DNA of 64,000 nucleotides from Colwellia sp. Arc7-D (GTDB lineage: Bacteria; Pseudomonadota; Gammaproteobacteria; Enterobacterales; Alteromonadaceae). The stretch lies in the NCBI RefSeq assembly GCF_003061515.1, contig NZ_CP028924.1:2604001-2668000 (forward strand), given 5' to 3'. The notes under the pieces were generated by a model. The model had not been told where the DNA came from, made no database searches, and saw nothing but the letters and a program-made list of their open reading frames with translations. A program made the translations under genes and the position numbers. Below are positions 30,010-38,135 of this stretch, in pieces (position 1 is the stretch's first letter; every line of letters starts with the position of its first letter).

Positions 30010-31893
30010 ATGTTTAAAAAGAATAAACTATCCGCTTTACTCATAGCCTCAATATCAACATTAGCATTCGCTGGATGTGGTAGTGATGAAGTCGATAAAA
30101 AAACAGAAACTGAAAAGGCACGGGTTGAACAAACACTTGTTGAAAAACAAAAGCTATCTTCAAGTTCTGCTTCAATGTCAACTCAAAAGCACTATAAAAC
30201 TGCCGCAGATTTACCGCATTATCTCGATCGTGACGTGCAAGAAGAAGTGTTTTACTTTGTTATGCCCGACCGATTTAATAACGGCAATACCGATAACGAT
30301 TTAGGTTCAAAAACCCAACCAATTTCTGCAGGTGGCTTTGATAAAAGCCATAAAGGCATGTTTCATGGTGGCGACATTCAGGGTTTAAAAGACAAATTAC
30401 CTTACTTAAAAGAGCTCGGCATTTCTGCAATTTGGTTAACACCTATTTTACGTAACCAAGCCATGCAAGCTGACAGTTCAGGTTATCATGGTTATTGGGT
30501 ATTAGACTTTACCGAAATTGATCCGCATTTAGGCAGTAATGACGATTTAAAAGATCTTATTAGCAGTGCGCACGCAGAAAACATTAAAATCTATTTTGAT
30601 ATTATTACCAACCATACCGCCGATGTAATTAAATATGTTGAATGCCATGGCGAAGACGGCTTGCAATGGCTAGTTAAATCAGACAAAGGTTGTCCATTTA
30701 AATCGTCGGAGCAATTAGCAAATGGCGAAAAATACACCCCGATAATTCCAAAAGGTCATGAGCAATTAAAAACGCCAGCTTGGTTGAACGATCCTAAGTA
30801 TTACCACAACCAGGGTGACTCATTCTGGCAAGGTGAAAGTTCAAAGCGTGGCGACTTCGCAGGCCTTGACGATATTGACACCAACAACCCTGAAGTATTA
30901 GCAGGTATGATCGATATTTTCAAAAACCTAATCACTGAGTTCAAACCTGATGGCTTTCGTATTGATACAGTGAAACATGTTAATACCGAATTTTGGGCTG
31001 AATTCTCCCCCGCTTTAGTGAATCATGCGCAGGGCTTAGGCATAAAAAACTTCTTCATGTTTGGCGAAGTTTATAGCTTTACCAGCAAAGAGCTTAGCGA
31101 ATATACAACCACGGGTAACATGCAGTCAGTGCTAGACTTTGGTTTTCAAAGCGCTATGGTACAAAGTTTAATCGAACAAAAAGGCACTAAGGTATTATCA
31201 AGCCTTTTCACTAATGATATTGACTACCTTGATCATGACAGTAACGCTAATCAGTTAATGAATTTTACGGGTAATCATGACATGGGGCGTTTTACTTTTA
31301 TGCTCAAACAAAGCGCGTTTAATTATACGGAAGATCAAATGATCAAACGTACGCTGCTTGCACATGCCATGACGTACTTTATGCGCGGCGTACCGATTAT
31401 TTATTATGGCGACGAACAAGGCTTTGTAGGTGATGGCGGCGACCAAGCTTCGCGCCAAGATATGATGCCATCACTTGTTGATAGTTATAATGACGACGAC
31501 TTACTAGGAACCGATGCCACCACAGCTGACGACAACTTTGATACTAAGCATCCGCTTTATCAACGCTTTGCACAATATGCAGATATTTTTTACCAATACC
31601 CTGCACTGCGCAGAGGCGAGCAAAAAACTGTATTTCAATCTGATGAAAATGCTATTTTTGCCGTTACACGCACCTTAACTAAAGAGCATGAAAATACGGC
31701 TATACCAAGCTCAGAAATGTTAATCATTTTTAATACTTCTGATGCGCCAGCTAAAGCGAGTATTTCGCTGCAAGAGAAACCTTATAAATTAGTGATTGGC
31801 CAAAGCAAGCTAATAAAGTCAGGTGAAAATGTTTATAGCATCGAAGTACCAGCATTAGGTTTCGCAATTTATGAAAAACCAAATAAAAACTAA
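30010..31893 (+). CDS. Alpha-amylase-family glycoside hydrolase (GH13), lipoprotein
   Basis: 627 residues. A lipoprotein signal (MFKKNKLSALLIASISTLAF then AGC, lipidated Cys at 23) places it on a membrane outside the cytoplasm. A Ser/Glu/Lys-rich linker follows, then the GH13 barrel: YFVMPDRFNNGNTDND, ISAIWLTPI, FDIITNHTAD, GFRIDTVKH (nucleophile, about 316), MFGEVYS (acid/base, about 351) and FTGNHDMGRF (about 420). It probably hydrolyses alpha-1,4-glucans before import. ATG 30010 is preferred over the upstream in-frame TTG at 29986 because it begins the signal peptide. Last gene of the glgP-malQ-amylase run; a terminator follows. Confidence 0.92.
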   Translation: MFKKNKLSALLIASISTLAFAGCGSDEVDKKTETEKARVEQTLVEKQKLSSSSASMSTQKHYKTAADLPHYLDRDVQEEVFYFVMPDRFNNGNTDNDLGSKTQPISAGGFDKSHKGMFHGGDIQGLKDKLPYLKELGISAIWLTPILRNQAMQADSSGYHGYWVLDFTEIDPHLGSNDDLKDLISSAHAENIKIYFDIITNHTADVIKYVECHGEDGLQWLVKSDKGCPFKSSEQLANGEKYTPIIPKGHEQLKTPAWLNDPKYYHNQGDSFWQGESSKRGDFAGLDDIDTNNPEVLAGMIDIFKNLITEFKPDGFRIDTVKHVNTEFWAEFSPALVNHAQGLGIKNFFMFGEVYSFTSKELSEYTTTGNMQSVLDFGFQSAMVQSLIEQKGTKVLSSLFTNDIDYLDHDSNANQLMNFTGNHDMGRFTFMLKQSAFNYTEDQMIKRTLLAHAMTYFMRGVPIIYYGDEQGFVGDGGDQASRQDMMPSLVDSYNDDDLLGTDATTADDNFDTKHPLYQRFAQYADIFYQYPALRRGEQKTVFQSDENAIFAVTRTLTKEHENTAIPSSEMLIIFNTSDAPAKASISLQEKPYKLVIGQSKLIKSGENVYSIEVPALGFAIYEKPNKN

Positions 31894-31932
31894 ATAAAAA
31901 AGCTAAGCTCTTTCACCTAGTATAAATTTATT

Positions 31933-31968
31933 AAGTCCACAACTAGCTGCTAGATGTGGACTTTTTTT
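31933..31968 (+). terminator. Amylase gene terminator
   Basis: AAGTCCACA (31933-31941) pairs with TGTGGACTT (31955-31963), followed by T7; 40 bp after the stop. A classic rho-independent terminator closing the + half of the sugar locus. Confidence 0.85.
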
Positions 31969-32128
31969 ATGCCTACAATTAACTATTTCAACCATAATGA
32001 GTATAAAAATAGCGCTATCTCTTCCTTCACAGAACACTGATTACAAATTTTTACTAATAGCGAATTGAGATAACGAACAAGGATAAATTATTTTCAATAT
32101 TTAAGACAATATGCAACATTACGCAAAG

Positions 32129-32159
32129 TTTTGTAATGACACAGGTAATCATTACAAAA
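32129..32159. promoter_or_regulatory. Perfect 11-bp inverted repeat, possible operator
   Basis: TTTTGTAATGA-N9-TCATTACAAAA, 28 bp upstream of the small ORF at 32188. The 20-bp spacing between half-site centres (about two helical turns) suits a dimeric regulator. No matching regulator is adjacent. It could alternatively be a hairpin in the 5' leader. Confidence 0.5.
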
Positions 32160-32187
32160 TGCAAACAAACTTACTGGGTTCGATTCA

Positions 32188-32403
32188 ATGAATACAGAAA
32201 TTGCAATTTTAGGTGCGGTATTTAAATGCCAGGCTGATGAAGACATTTTTTATCAAAGATTGTCTGAAATTAAAGGTATTAAGAAAATTGTTACTCACAA
32301 CTCCTATCTGTTAGTAACCATCTTCGATACTCACAAAAAACAGACGATAAGTGATATTAGCGAAGTTTGTGATATATGGCACGCCACAATGGCTAGTCAT
32401 TAG
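32188..32403 (+). CDS. Small hypothetical protein
   Basis: 71 residues starting MNTEIAILGAVFKCQADEDI. I do not recognise a family. Hydrophobic strands (EIAILGAVF, YLLVTIF) alternate with helical stretches, suggesting a compact alpha/beta fold such as half of a ferredoxin-like domain. No signal peptide is seen. The perfect inverted repeat 28 bp upstream and the frameshifted HPP gene 82 bp downstream suggest the two were once a regulated pair. It could be a chance ORF, but the length, upstream repeat and start context favour a real gene. Confidence 0.5.
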   Translation: MNTEIAILGAVFKCQADEDIFYQRLSEIKGIKKIVTHNSYLLVTIFDTHKKQTISDISEVCDIWHATMASH

Positions 32404-32484
32404 AGTAAGCATTAGTTTTATATGTTAATGCCGCCCATAAATTAAGTGACAAGGTTATAAGTTTAACGGACGTATTTTTTTACC

Positions 32485-33035
32485 ATGATAAGAGTAATTT
32501 TTTCTAGAATGAGAGGTGGTGATATTTGTCCTCCTCGTGTACCCATTTCAAAAGTTGCATGGTCTTGGCTAGGTGCATTTCTTAGCATGTACTTTGTCGC
32601 TATTTTAAGTAGCCTGACTGAAGTTGATGTTTTAAAAAGCATGTTCCTTGTCGGTTCATTTGGCGCATCTGCAGTACTTATTTATGGTGCACCACAAGCT
32701 GATTTTTCACAGCCAAGAAATCTCATTGGTGGCCATATAATATCAGCTTTCATCGGAGTTACATTGCAAAAGTATTTAACCTTGGATATCGCATTATTAG
32801 GTGCTCTGGCTGTGTCAATATCAATTGTCGCCATGCATTTTACACGTACGCTGCATCCCCAGGAGGCGCAACCGCTTTAATTGCTGTTATTGGTAGTACT
32901 GAGTTACACAATTCCGGTTATTACTTTGTTATAACCCCAGTTGCCATTGGCACACTCATTTTATTAGTGATCGCCTTAGTGATAAATAATTTATCTAAAA
33001 GCCCATTAAGGCACTACCCAAGATATTGGTTTTAA
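32485..33035 (+). pseudogene. HPP-family membrane protein with a frameshift in the HPP motif
   Basis: ATG 32485 opens a frame with four hydrophobic segments and SYNTENY-independent HPP-family features: WSWLGAFLSMYFVA, VGSFGASAVLIYG and FSQPRNLIGGHI. It runs to MHFTRTLHP, then goes out of frame at a C4 run (about 32858-32861), giving an early stop at 32880. With one extra C the reading becomes HPPGGATALIAVIG and continues through another membrane segment to HYPRYWF and a stop at 33035. The 551-nt span (3n+2) fits a single missing base. HPP proteins are membrane transport-like proteins, some linked to nitrite uptake. It may be a pseudogene, a sequencing error or slippage-expressed. Confidence 0.8.
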
Positions 33036-33048
33036 ACTCCCGATTAAG

Positions 33049-33120
33049 CGACCTATTGAACTACCCATTGAGCTACCCATTGAGCTACCCATTGAGCTAG
33101 CTATTGAACTACCTATTGAG
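33049..33120 (+). repeat. Six-unit 12-bp tandem repeat
   Basis: Six consecutive 12-mers with consensus CTACCCATTGAG: one starter variant (CGACCTATTGAA), three exact copies at 33061-33096, then CTAGCTATTGAA and CTACCTATTGAG. In one frame it reads as repeated Leu-Pro-Ile-Glu with no start codon. It begins 13 bp after the HPP stop. It is a minisatellite-like element in non-coding DNA. Confidence 0.85.
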
Positions 33121-33468
33121 CCCCAAGCATGTCATTTGTGATTAAACTTGTAGTTTTTAATTGCTTATATTGATGACTTATTCAAATTATTTAGTCACTA
33201 TTTCGTCTCACAAATGACTCGATAAACTCCTTGTACCAACTTGTAAAAATAGTGAATTTAAGTACACTGTTAAGCAAGAACTGAGTAAATCCTTGTAAAT
33301 TGTATAAGTCGATATTACAAGAAAATAAGTTATATTTTCATCATCTTGCCTAACATTTTTTTAAATAATGATAAGGTCGTGAACGTTGTTCTCTCAGTGA
33401 TAACGATTATATCTCTCATATAACAATAAGAGATCTTAAGTAAACTTTCTCCTACATAAGGATGTTCA
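33121..33468. other. 348-bp intergenic stretch
   Basis: Lies between the tandem repeat and the PH-domain gene. AT-rich; no gene, hairpin of note or operator seen. It presumably holds the promoter of the PH-domain gene. Confidence 0.4.
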
Positions 33469-33837
33469 ATGATAGATTTTGACAACAAAGGTTTTTTTAA
33501 ACTAAAGCAAGATGCCGATTATGGCGAAAAAGTAGCAGATTTACTTTTAGATGATGAGCAGATTGTTGACTCATATAAAACCATGCGAGACGGCGTGGTT
33601 TTTACCACTAAACGTATCATTGCGGTTAATGTTCAAGGTATTACCGGCAGTAAAAAAGATTTTACTTCACTGCCTTACAAAAATATTGTTGCTTACTCTA
33701 TTGAAACATCAGGCACCTTTGACCTTGATTCAGAGTTAGAAATTTATTTTTCAGCCATAGGTAAAGTAAGGTTTGAGTTTTCAGGCAAAACATCAATGCT
33801 AGAAGTATCTAAAATAATCTCTAGTCATTTATTGTAA
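33469..33837 (+). CDS. Bacterial PH-domain protein (bPH_1 / DUF1696 type)
   Basis: 122 residues forming a single bacterial pleckstrin-homology-like domain. Typical are LLLDDEQIVDSYKTMRDGVV, FTTKRIIAVNVQGITGSK and KKDFTSLPYKNIVAYSIET, then alternating strands and a C-terminal helix (MLEVSKIISSHLL). No membrane segment or signal is seen. Members may bind ligands or oligomerise; no precise role is known. ATG 33469 is preceded by AAGGATGTTCA. Single gene; a 14-bp stem hairpin follows. Confidence 0.85.
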   Translation: MIDFDNKGFFKLKQDADYGEKVADLLLDDEQIVDSYKTMRDGVVFTTKRIIAVNVQGITGSKKDFTSLPYKNIVAYSIETSGTFDLDSELEIYFSAIGKVRFEFSGKTSMLEVSKIISSHLL

Positions 33838-33860
33838 TAGCGATATTTTGCCAATCGCTC

Positions 33861-33894
33861 CAGTTAGCTGCTCAATTATATGAGTAGCTAACTG
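33861..33894. terminator. Hairpin between convergent PH-domain and GST genes
   Basis: CAGTTAGCT-G-CTCA and TGAG-T-AGCTAACTG form a 14-bp stem with one GU pair and an ATTATA loop. No long T run on either side, so it may be a weak bidirectional terminator. Confidence 0.55.
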
Positions 33895-33933
33895 AACTTG
33901 ATTTAGAATTAAGTAAAACAATGCCACGATTAA

Positions 33934-34620
33934 TTACTTACCTACAAATACCACTTCTTCCCCACTATTTAGCCACAACGGATATTTTGCCATCACTTTA
34001 GTAAACATAGGGCTTTGCAAATAGTTATTAAGCCAAGCTTTAAGGTTTGGATAAGGCGATTGTAAATACCATTGTCGCTCTATACGCGCAAATTGGCGAA
34101 TAAACGGCAATAAGGCAATATCCAATAAGCTTTCTCGTTCTGATGATAAGAATTTATGCGCAGTTAAGCGTAACTCCAACATTTGTATATAATGTTCGCA
34201 AGCCGTACGGCACTCATCAATATTAGTTTCATGATAGCGTTTGGCGCATTTATAAGCTTCTAAACAACGTTTAAATTCCACATCAAATTCAGTAATAAAC
34301 GCTAACATTTGCGTAAGTACTTCAGGGCTATCACGATGAAGTAAATCGTTAGGATCAGCGCTATTTAGTGCCCATAACATAACATCTAAGCTTTCATCAA
34401 TAACTTGGCACTTTGCGTTTTCTTTACTGATTGAGTTGTCAGTTTGAGATATCACTAAAATTGGTACCGTAGCTTTAGCTGAAGCTAAAATCATTTCAGG
34501 GGGTTTATCACTTAACACCACGTCACGAAGTGCAACCGGTTGATGTGACTTAAAAATAGCAATACGCGCTCGCATTGCATAAGGGCAGTTTCTTAACGAA
34601 TAAAGGATTGGGAGTGCCAT
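33934..34620 (-). CDS. Glutathione S-transferase family protein
   Basis: 228 residues. The N-terminal thioredoxin-fold half reads LPILYSLRNCPYAMRARIAI, with the Cys-Pro-Tyr-Ala site, and the cis-Pro segment is ATVPILVI. The C-terminal half is helical. It resembles bacterial GSTs of the CPYAMRAR group. The Cys at the active-site position suggests thiol transferase or reductase chemistry rather than classical conjugation; this is inference. Single gene, divergent from the U32 gene at 34735. Confidence 0.85.
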   Translation of the reverse strand: MALPILYSLRNCPYAMRARIAIFKSHQPVALRDVVLSDKPPEMILASAKATVPILVISQTDNSISKENAKCQVIDESLDVMLWALNSADPNDLLHRDSPEVLTQMLAFITEFDVEFKRCLEAYKCAKRYHETNIDECRTACEHYIQMLELRLTAHKFLSSERESLLDIALLPFIRQFARIERQWYLQSPYPNLKAWLNNYLQSPMFTKVMAKYPLWLNSGEEVVFVGK

Positions 34621-34734
34621 GGGCTCTTCTTAATGCATGCATTTTCTTTAATCATGCAACTTTAACGGTATTCATTAGGGAAATATACGGGTAAAATCCC
34701 TGCTTTGAAATTTAGCGAATAAAAAGTTGTACAA

Positions 34735-37035
34735 ATGGATCATAAAATAGAATTATTAGCCCCCGGTGGCGATGTTGACGCAATTAAAGCGGCCATTATA
34801 GCTGGAGCCGACGCTGTATATTGCGGTTTAGACACACTAAATGCCCGTAATCGCGCTGCTAATATATCTTTTGAACAACTTATTGGCATCATTCGTCTTG
34901 CTCATCAGTACGAATGCCAAATATTTTTGACCTTAAACGTTATTATTTTAGAGCGTGAATTTAAGTCTATTGCTAAATTATTAAGTAAATTAGTTAACAC
35001 CACATTAGACGGCGTTATCGTGCAAGATATCGGCATGTTTAATATTATTAAGAAGCATTTTCCAACTCTAGATATTCACGCTTCAACCCAGTTAACCACG
35101 CATAATATTGGCCAAATTCCATTTTTGAAAAAATTAGGGACTTCGCGAGTTAATTTATCTCGAGAATTAAACTTACGTGAAATAACCGCCATCACAGAAG
35201 TTTGTAATGAATATAATGTGCTCACCGAAGTATTTGTTCATGGCTCACTTTGTGTAGCCTTTTCAGGGCTTTGTTATTCAACTTCAGCTAGTGTCGGTAA
35301 TTCAGGTAATCGTGGCCGTTGCAGCCAAGCCTGTCGTGAAGAGTATGAAACAACACCGTCTGGTCATAACTTCCCACTAAATATTAAAGACAACTCAGCC
35401 TTTTTTGATTTACCGGCTTTAATCGACGCAGGTGTGCATTCGTTCAAAATTGAAGGCCGTATTAAAGGGGCAAATTACGTCCATACGGTCGTCGATAGTT
35501 TCCGTAAACAAATCGATGGTTTTCTTAATACTGGTGAATTAACACAAGATGGCGAACGCCTTTACAAAGTATTTAATCGCGATTTCTCCAACGCCTTTTT
35601 ACGCGGTGATTTAAATCAATCGATGTTTATTGATAATCCGCGCGATAACTCAAAAGTACATGCGGTCAGTAAATTTAAAGCTGACGAAAGCCAAGCAATT
35701 TCAGTCGTTCAAATTCAAGATGTAGAGCAAAATCTGCAAACAGATAAAAACGACATTGAAGCGGAAGTGGTTGAGAAAATAAAGCATTTAAGTATTGAAA
35801 AAGTACCGTTAACCTTAAGCTTTTCAGGCCAACTAGAGCAACCATTAACGGTTACTGTGACTACCACTGGCTTTTCTATTGAGCAAAACACCTTTACCGT
35901 GCAATCTACTAGCTTATTACGCGCCAGTGATAACGCCAGTATTGATAAAGCAACCATCGAAAAACGCTTTAAAAGCTTTAATAATGCTGAGTTTTTACTT
36001 AACGAGCTAAACTGCGACAAGTTAAATGCCGGTTTAAGTATCCCTTTTAAAGAACTAACCGCACTTAAAAACCAAATTGCTAGCACGTTAAATAATGCGG
36101 TTGATATTATCCCTGAGGTGACGTTACCTAAGTTGGTTAGTTATCCTAAAAGTGATACTGCAAAGGCAAGCAAAGCTGAACTATCAATTTTAATTTGTGA
36201 CGAAGCCGATGTTGCGCTTACAGAGGTTACTGATGCCGATATTTACTTTAAATTACCCGATGCTTACAAACGTGGCTGCACTAAGTATGTTGGCTTTTTA
36301 CGAGACAATCCACGTTTAATTCCATGGTTTCCTGCCGTACTTATCGGTAAAGATTACGATGCAGCCGTAACGATTTTAGAGCAAGTAAAACCTGAACTTA
36401 TCGTCACGAATAACACAGGCATTGCTTATAAAGCGAATGCCCTAGGCATAAAATGGATTGCTGGCCCGTTTTTAAACACCACCAATTCATATGCGTTATT
36501 AGCCATGAAAGAAGACTTTGACTGTAGTGGCGCGTTTATTTCAAACGAAATTAATGCCATGCAAATGAAGCATATTGCACGCCCTGAAAACTTTAAATTG
36601 TTTTACAGCATTTACCACCCTATTTTGTTGATGACTAGCCGACAGTGTTTCTTCCAACAAAGTGTTGGCTGTGAGAAACCACGCATCGACAATGGTTGTA
36701 TGCTGTCTTGTGATAAGTCGACTAGCATCACTAACCTTAAGGGTGTGTCGTTTGCCATTGATAAGCAAAAAGCGGGTTATCCTAGTATTTATAACCAAGA
36801 TCAGTTTTTAAATATGGAAATTATTGAAGATTTATCTGATTTATTCGACAGTTTTATGATTGATTTAACCAACATTGGCGCCGGCGATAAAGCCTCTCCT
36901 GATAAAGCCTTGTTGATCAGCCAATTTGAAGAACTATTGTCTAATAAATCACAAGATGAAGCATCACCAGTAAAACAACAACTTAATAATTTAGTGCCTG
37001 AATCAACGAATATTCAATATCATAATGGTTTGTAG
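34735..37035 (+). CDS. rlhA: U32-family protein, RlhA (YdcP)-like 23S rRNA hydroxylation factor
   Basis: 766 residues. The N-terminal U32 barrel carries ELLAPGGDVDAIKAAIIAGA, VYCGLDTLNARNRAAN, the family signature EVFVHGSLCVAFSGLCYST and RGRCSQACREEYE. The C-terminal half contains the collagenase-like extension and Cys-bearing SVGCEKPRIDNGCMLSC. E. coli RlhA (653 residues) is needed to hydroxylate C2501 of 23S rRNA; this protein is longer, mainly in the middle and tail. A more general U32 peptidase label is the fallback. GTACAA immediately precedes ATG 34735; a ribosome site is not evident. Confidence 0.75.
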   Translation: MDHKIELLAPGGDVDAIKAAIIAGADAVYCGLDTLNARNRAANISFEQLIGIIRLAHQYECQIFLTLNVIILEREFKSIAKLLSKLVNTTLDGVIVQDIGMFNIIKKHFPTLDIHASTQLTTHNIGQIPFLKKLGTSRVNLSRELNLREITAITEVCNEYNVLTEVFVHGSLCVAFSGLCYSTSASVGNSGNRGRCSQACREEYETTPSGHNFPLNIKDNSAFFDLPALIDAGVHSFKIEGRIKGANYVHTVVDSFRKQIDGFLNTGELTQDGERLYKVFNRDFSNAFLRGDLNQSMFIDNPRDNSKVHAVSKFKADESQAISVVQIQDVEQNLQTDKNDIEAEVVEKIKHLSIEKVPLTLSFSGQLEQPLTVTVTTTGFSIEQNTFTVQSTSLLRASDNASIDKATIEKRFKSFNNAEFLLNELNCDKLNAGLSIPFKELTALKNQIASTLNNAVDIIPEVTLPKLVSYPKSDTAKASKAELSILICDEADVALTEVTDADIYFKLPDAYKRGCTKYVGFLRDNPRLIPWFPAVLIGKDYDAAVTILEQVKPELIVTNNTGIAYKANALGIKWIAGPFLNTTNSYALLAMKEDFDCSGAFISNEINAMQMKHIARPENFKLFYSIYHPILLMTSRQCFFQQSVGCEKPRIDNGCMLSCDKSTSITNLKGVSFAIDKQKAGYPSIYNQDQFLNMEIIEDLSDLFDSFMIDLTNIGAGDKASPDKALLISQFEELLSNKSQDEASPVKQQLNNLVPESTNIQYHNGL

Positions 37036-37065
37036 ATAACTAATAATGAGTTAGTGAAAAAAATT

Positions 37066-37120
37066 AAAGCCACTTATTTACTTATGCTTATAAAGTACAA
37101 AAGTAAATGATTGGCTTTTT
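37066..37120. terminator. Bidirectional hairpin between convergent genes
   Basis: AAAGCCA-C-TTATTTACTT (37066-37083) pairs imperfectly with AAGTAAATGA-T-TGGCTTT (37101-37118), followed by a T run on +. It lies between the U32 gene and the aldo/keto reductase. Confidence 0.7.
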
Positions 37121-37156
37121 TGATGGTTAATTTAAGTCTTTATTTAAAAAGAAACA

Positions 37157-38074
37157 CTACGGCACTGCTTGGCCATTTCTAGCTTCTAGCAAGCGATACC
37201 AATCTTCACGCGAATAATCTATTGCTAAGGCTTGTTTAGCCGCAACAATGCGCTCTGGGGTCGTTGAACCTATAATGGGGCAAATATTGGCAGGATGTTT
37301 TAACAACCAAGCGAGAATAACTTGCCAAGGTGCGCAACCATACCTTTTACTTTGGTTGTTTAGCTCGCTTTCAATTCTTTGCTCATCTTCAACTGAAAAA
37401 GTGTTGCCCCAAGCAGAATAAGCAACGCCACCCAGCGGACACCAGGCAATAGGCGTAATACCATGCTGCTGACATTGATCTAACGTGCCATCAAGTAAGG
37501 TATCGATATTGTGAATATTAATTTCAACCTGATTAACCAACAATGGCATAGACATAGCCGACTTTAATAACGCTAGCTGCGAAGGTTTAAAGTTACTGAC
37601 TCCAAAATGCTTAACCTTGCCACTGGCTTTTAATAGCGCAAAGGTTTCTGCCACCTCATTAGCGTCAAATAAATAGTCAGGTCGATGCAGCAAAAACAGA
37701 TCTAAATGATCGGTATTTAAACGTTTTAATGAACCTTCCACACTGGCCAATAAATATTTTTGGTTAAAGTCATAACGAGTAGGTGCGTAGCTATCATCAT
37801 TATTTTTTGGTCGAATACCCGCTTTCGAGGTAATAATCATTTGTTCACGTAAATGCGGTTGTTCTGCTAATAACTCTCCAAAAATACTTTCACTTGCACC
37901 ACCACCATATATATCAGCATGATCAAAATGGTTATAGCCTGCATCCAACGCCGTCATTATCGCTCGTTTACCTTTACTACGATCGCTCGTGCTGTAGTCG
38001 CCGGCAATACGCATACAGCCGTAGATAAAACGTGATGATTCGATAGTCGATTTGCCTAGTTTACTGTGTTTCAT
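37157..38074 (-). CDS. Aldo/keto reductase
   Basis: 305-residue TIM-barrel NADPH-dependent oxidoreductase, close to the E. coli YdhF type. The catalytic tetrad segments are seen as FDHADIYGGG (Asp, Tyr), MIITSKAGIR (Lys) and LDLFLLHRPDYL (His). The NADPH-binding end reads CPIIGSTTPERIVAAKQAL. The substrate is unknown. Only 61 bp separate it from the upstream halogenase-like gene on the same strand, so the two may be co-transcribed, but YdhF-like genes are common outside sugar loci. Confidence 0.9.
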   Translation of the reverse strand: MKHSKLGKSTIESSRFIYGCMRIAGDYSTSDRSKGKRAIMTALDAGYNHFDHADIYGGGASESIFGELLAEQPHLREQMIITSKAGIRPKNNDDSYAPTRYDFNQKYLLASVEGSLKRLNTDHLDLFLLHRPDYLFDANEVAETFALLKASGKVKHFGVSNFKPSQLALLKSAMSMPLLVNQVEINIHNIDTLLDGTLDQCQQHGITPIAWCPLGGVAYSAWGNTFSVEDEQRIESELNNQSKRYGCAPWQVILAWLLKHPANICPIIGSTTPERIVAAKQALAIDYSREDWYRLLEARNGQAVP

Positions 38075-38135
38075 TGATCACTCTGTTTAACAATTGGAAT
38101 TTAAAAATAACTAAAATAAGTAATATAACTAATCA

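Noticed and set aside
33049..33120. Short direct repeats as a CRISPR array
   Set aside because: Units are 12 bp, directly adjacent with no spacers, and no cas genes are near.
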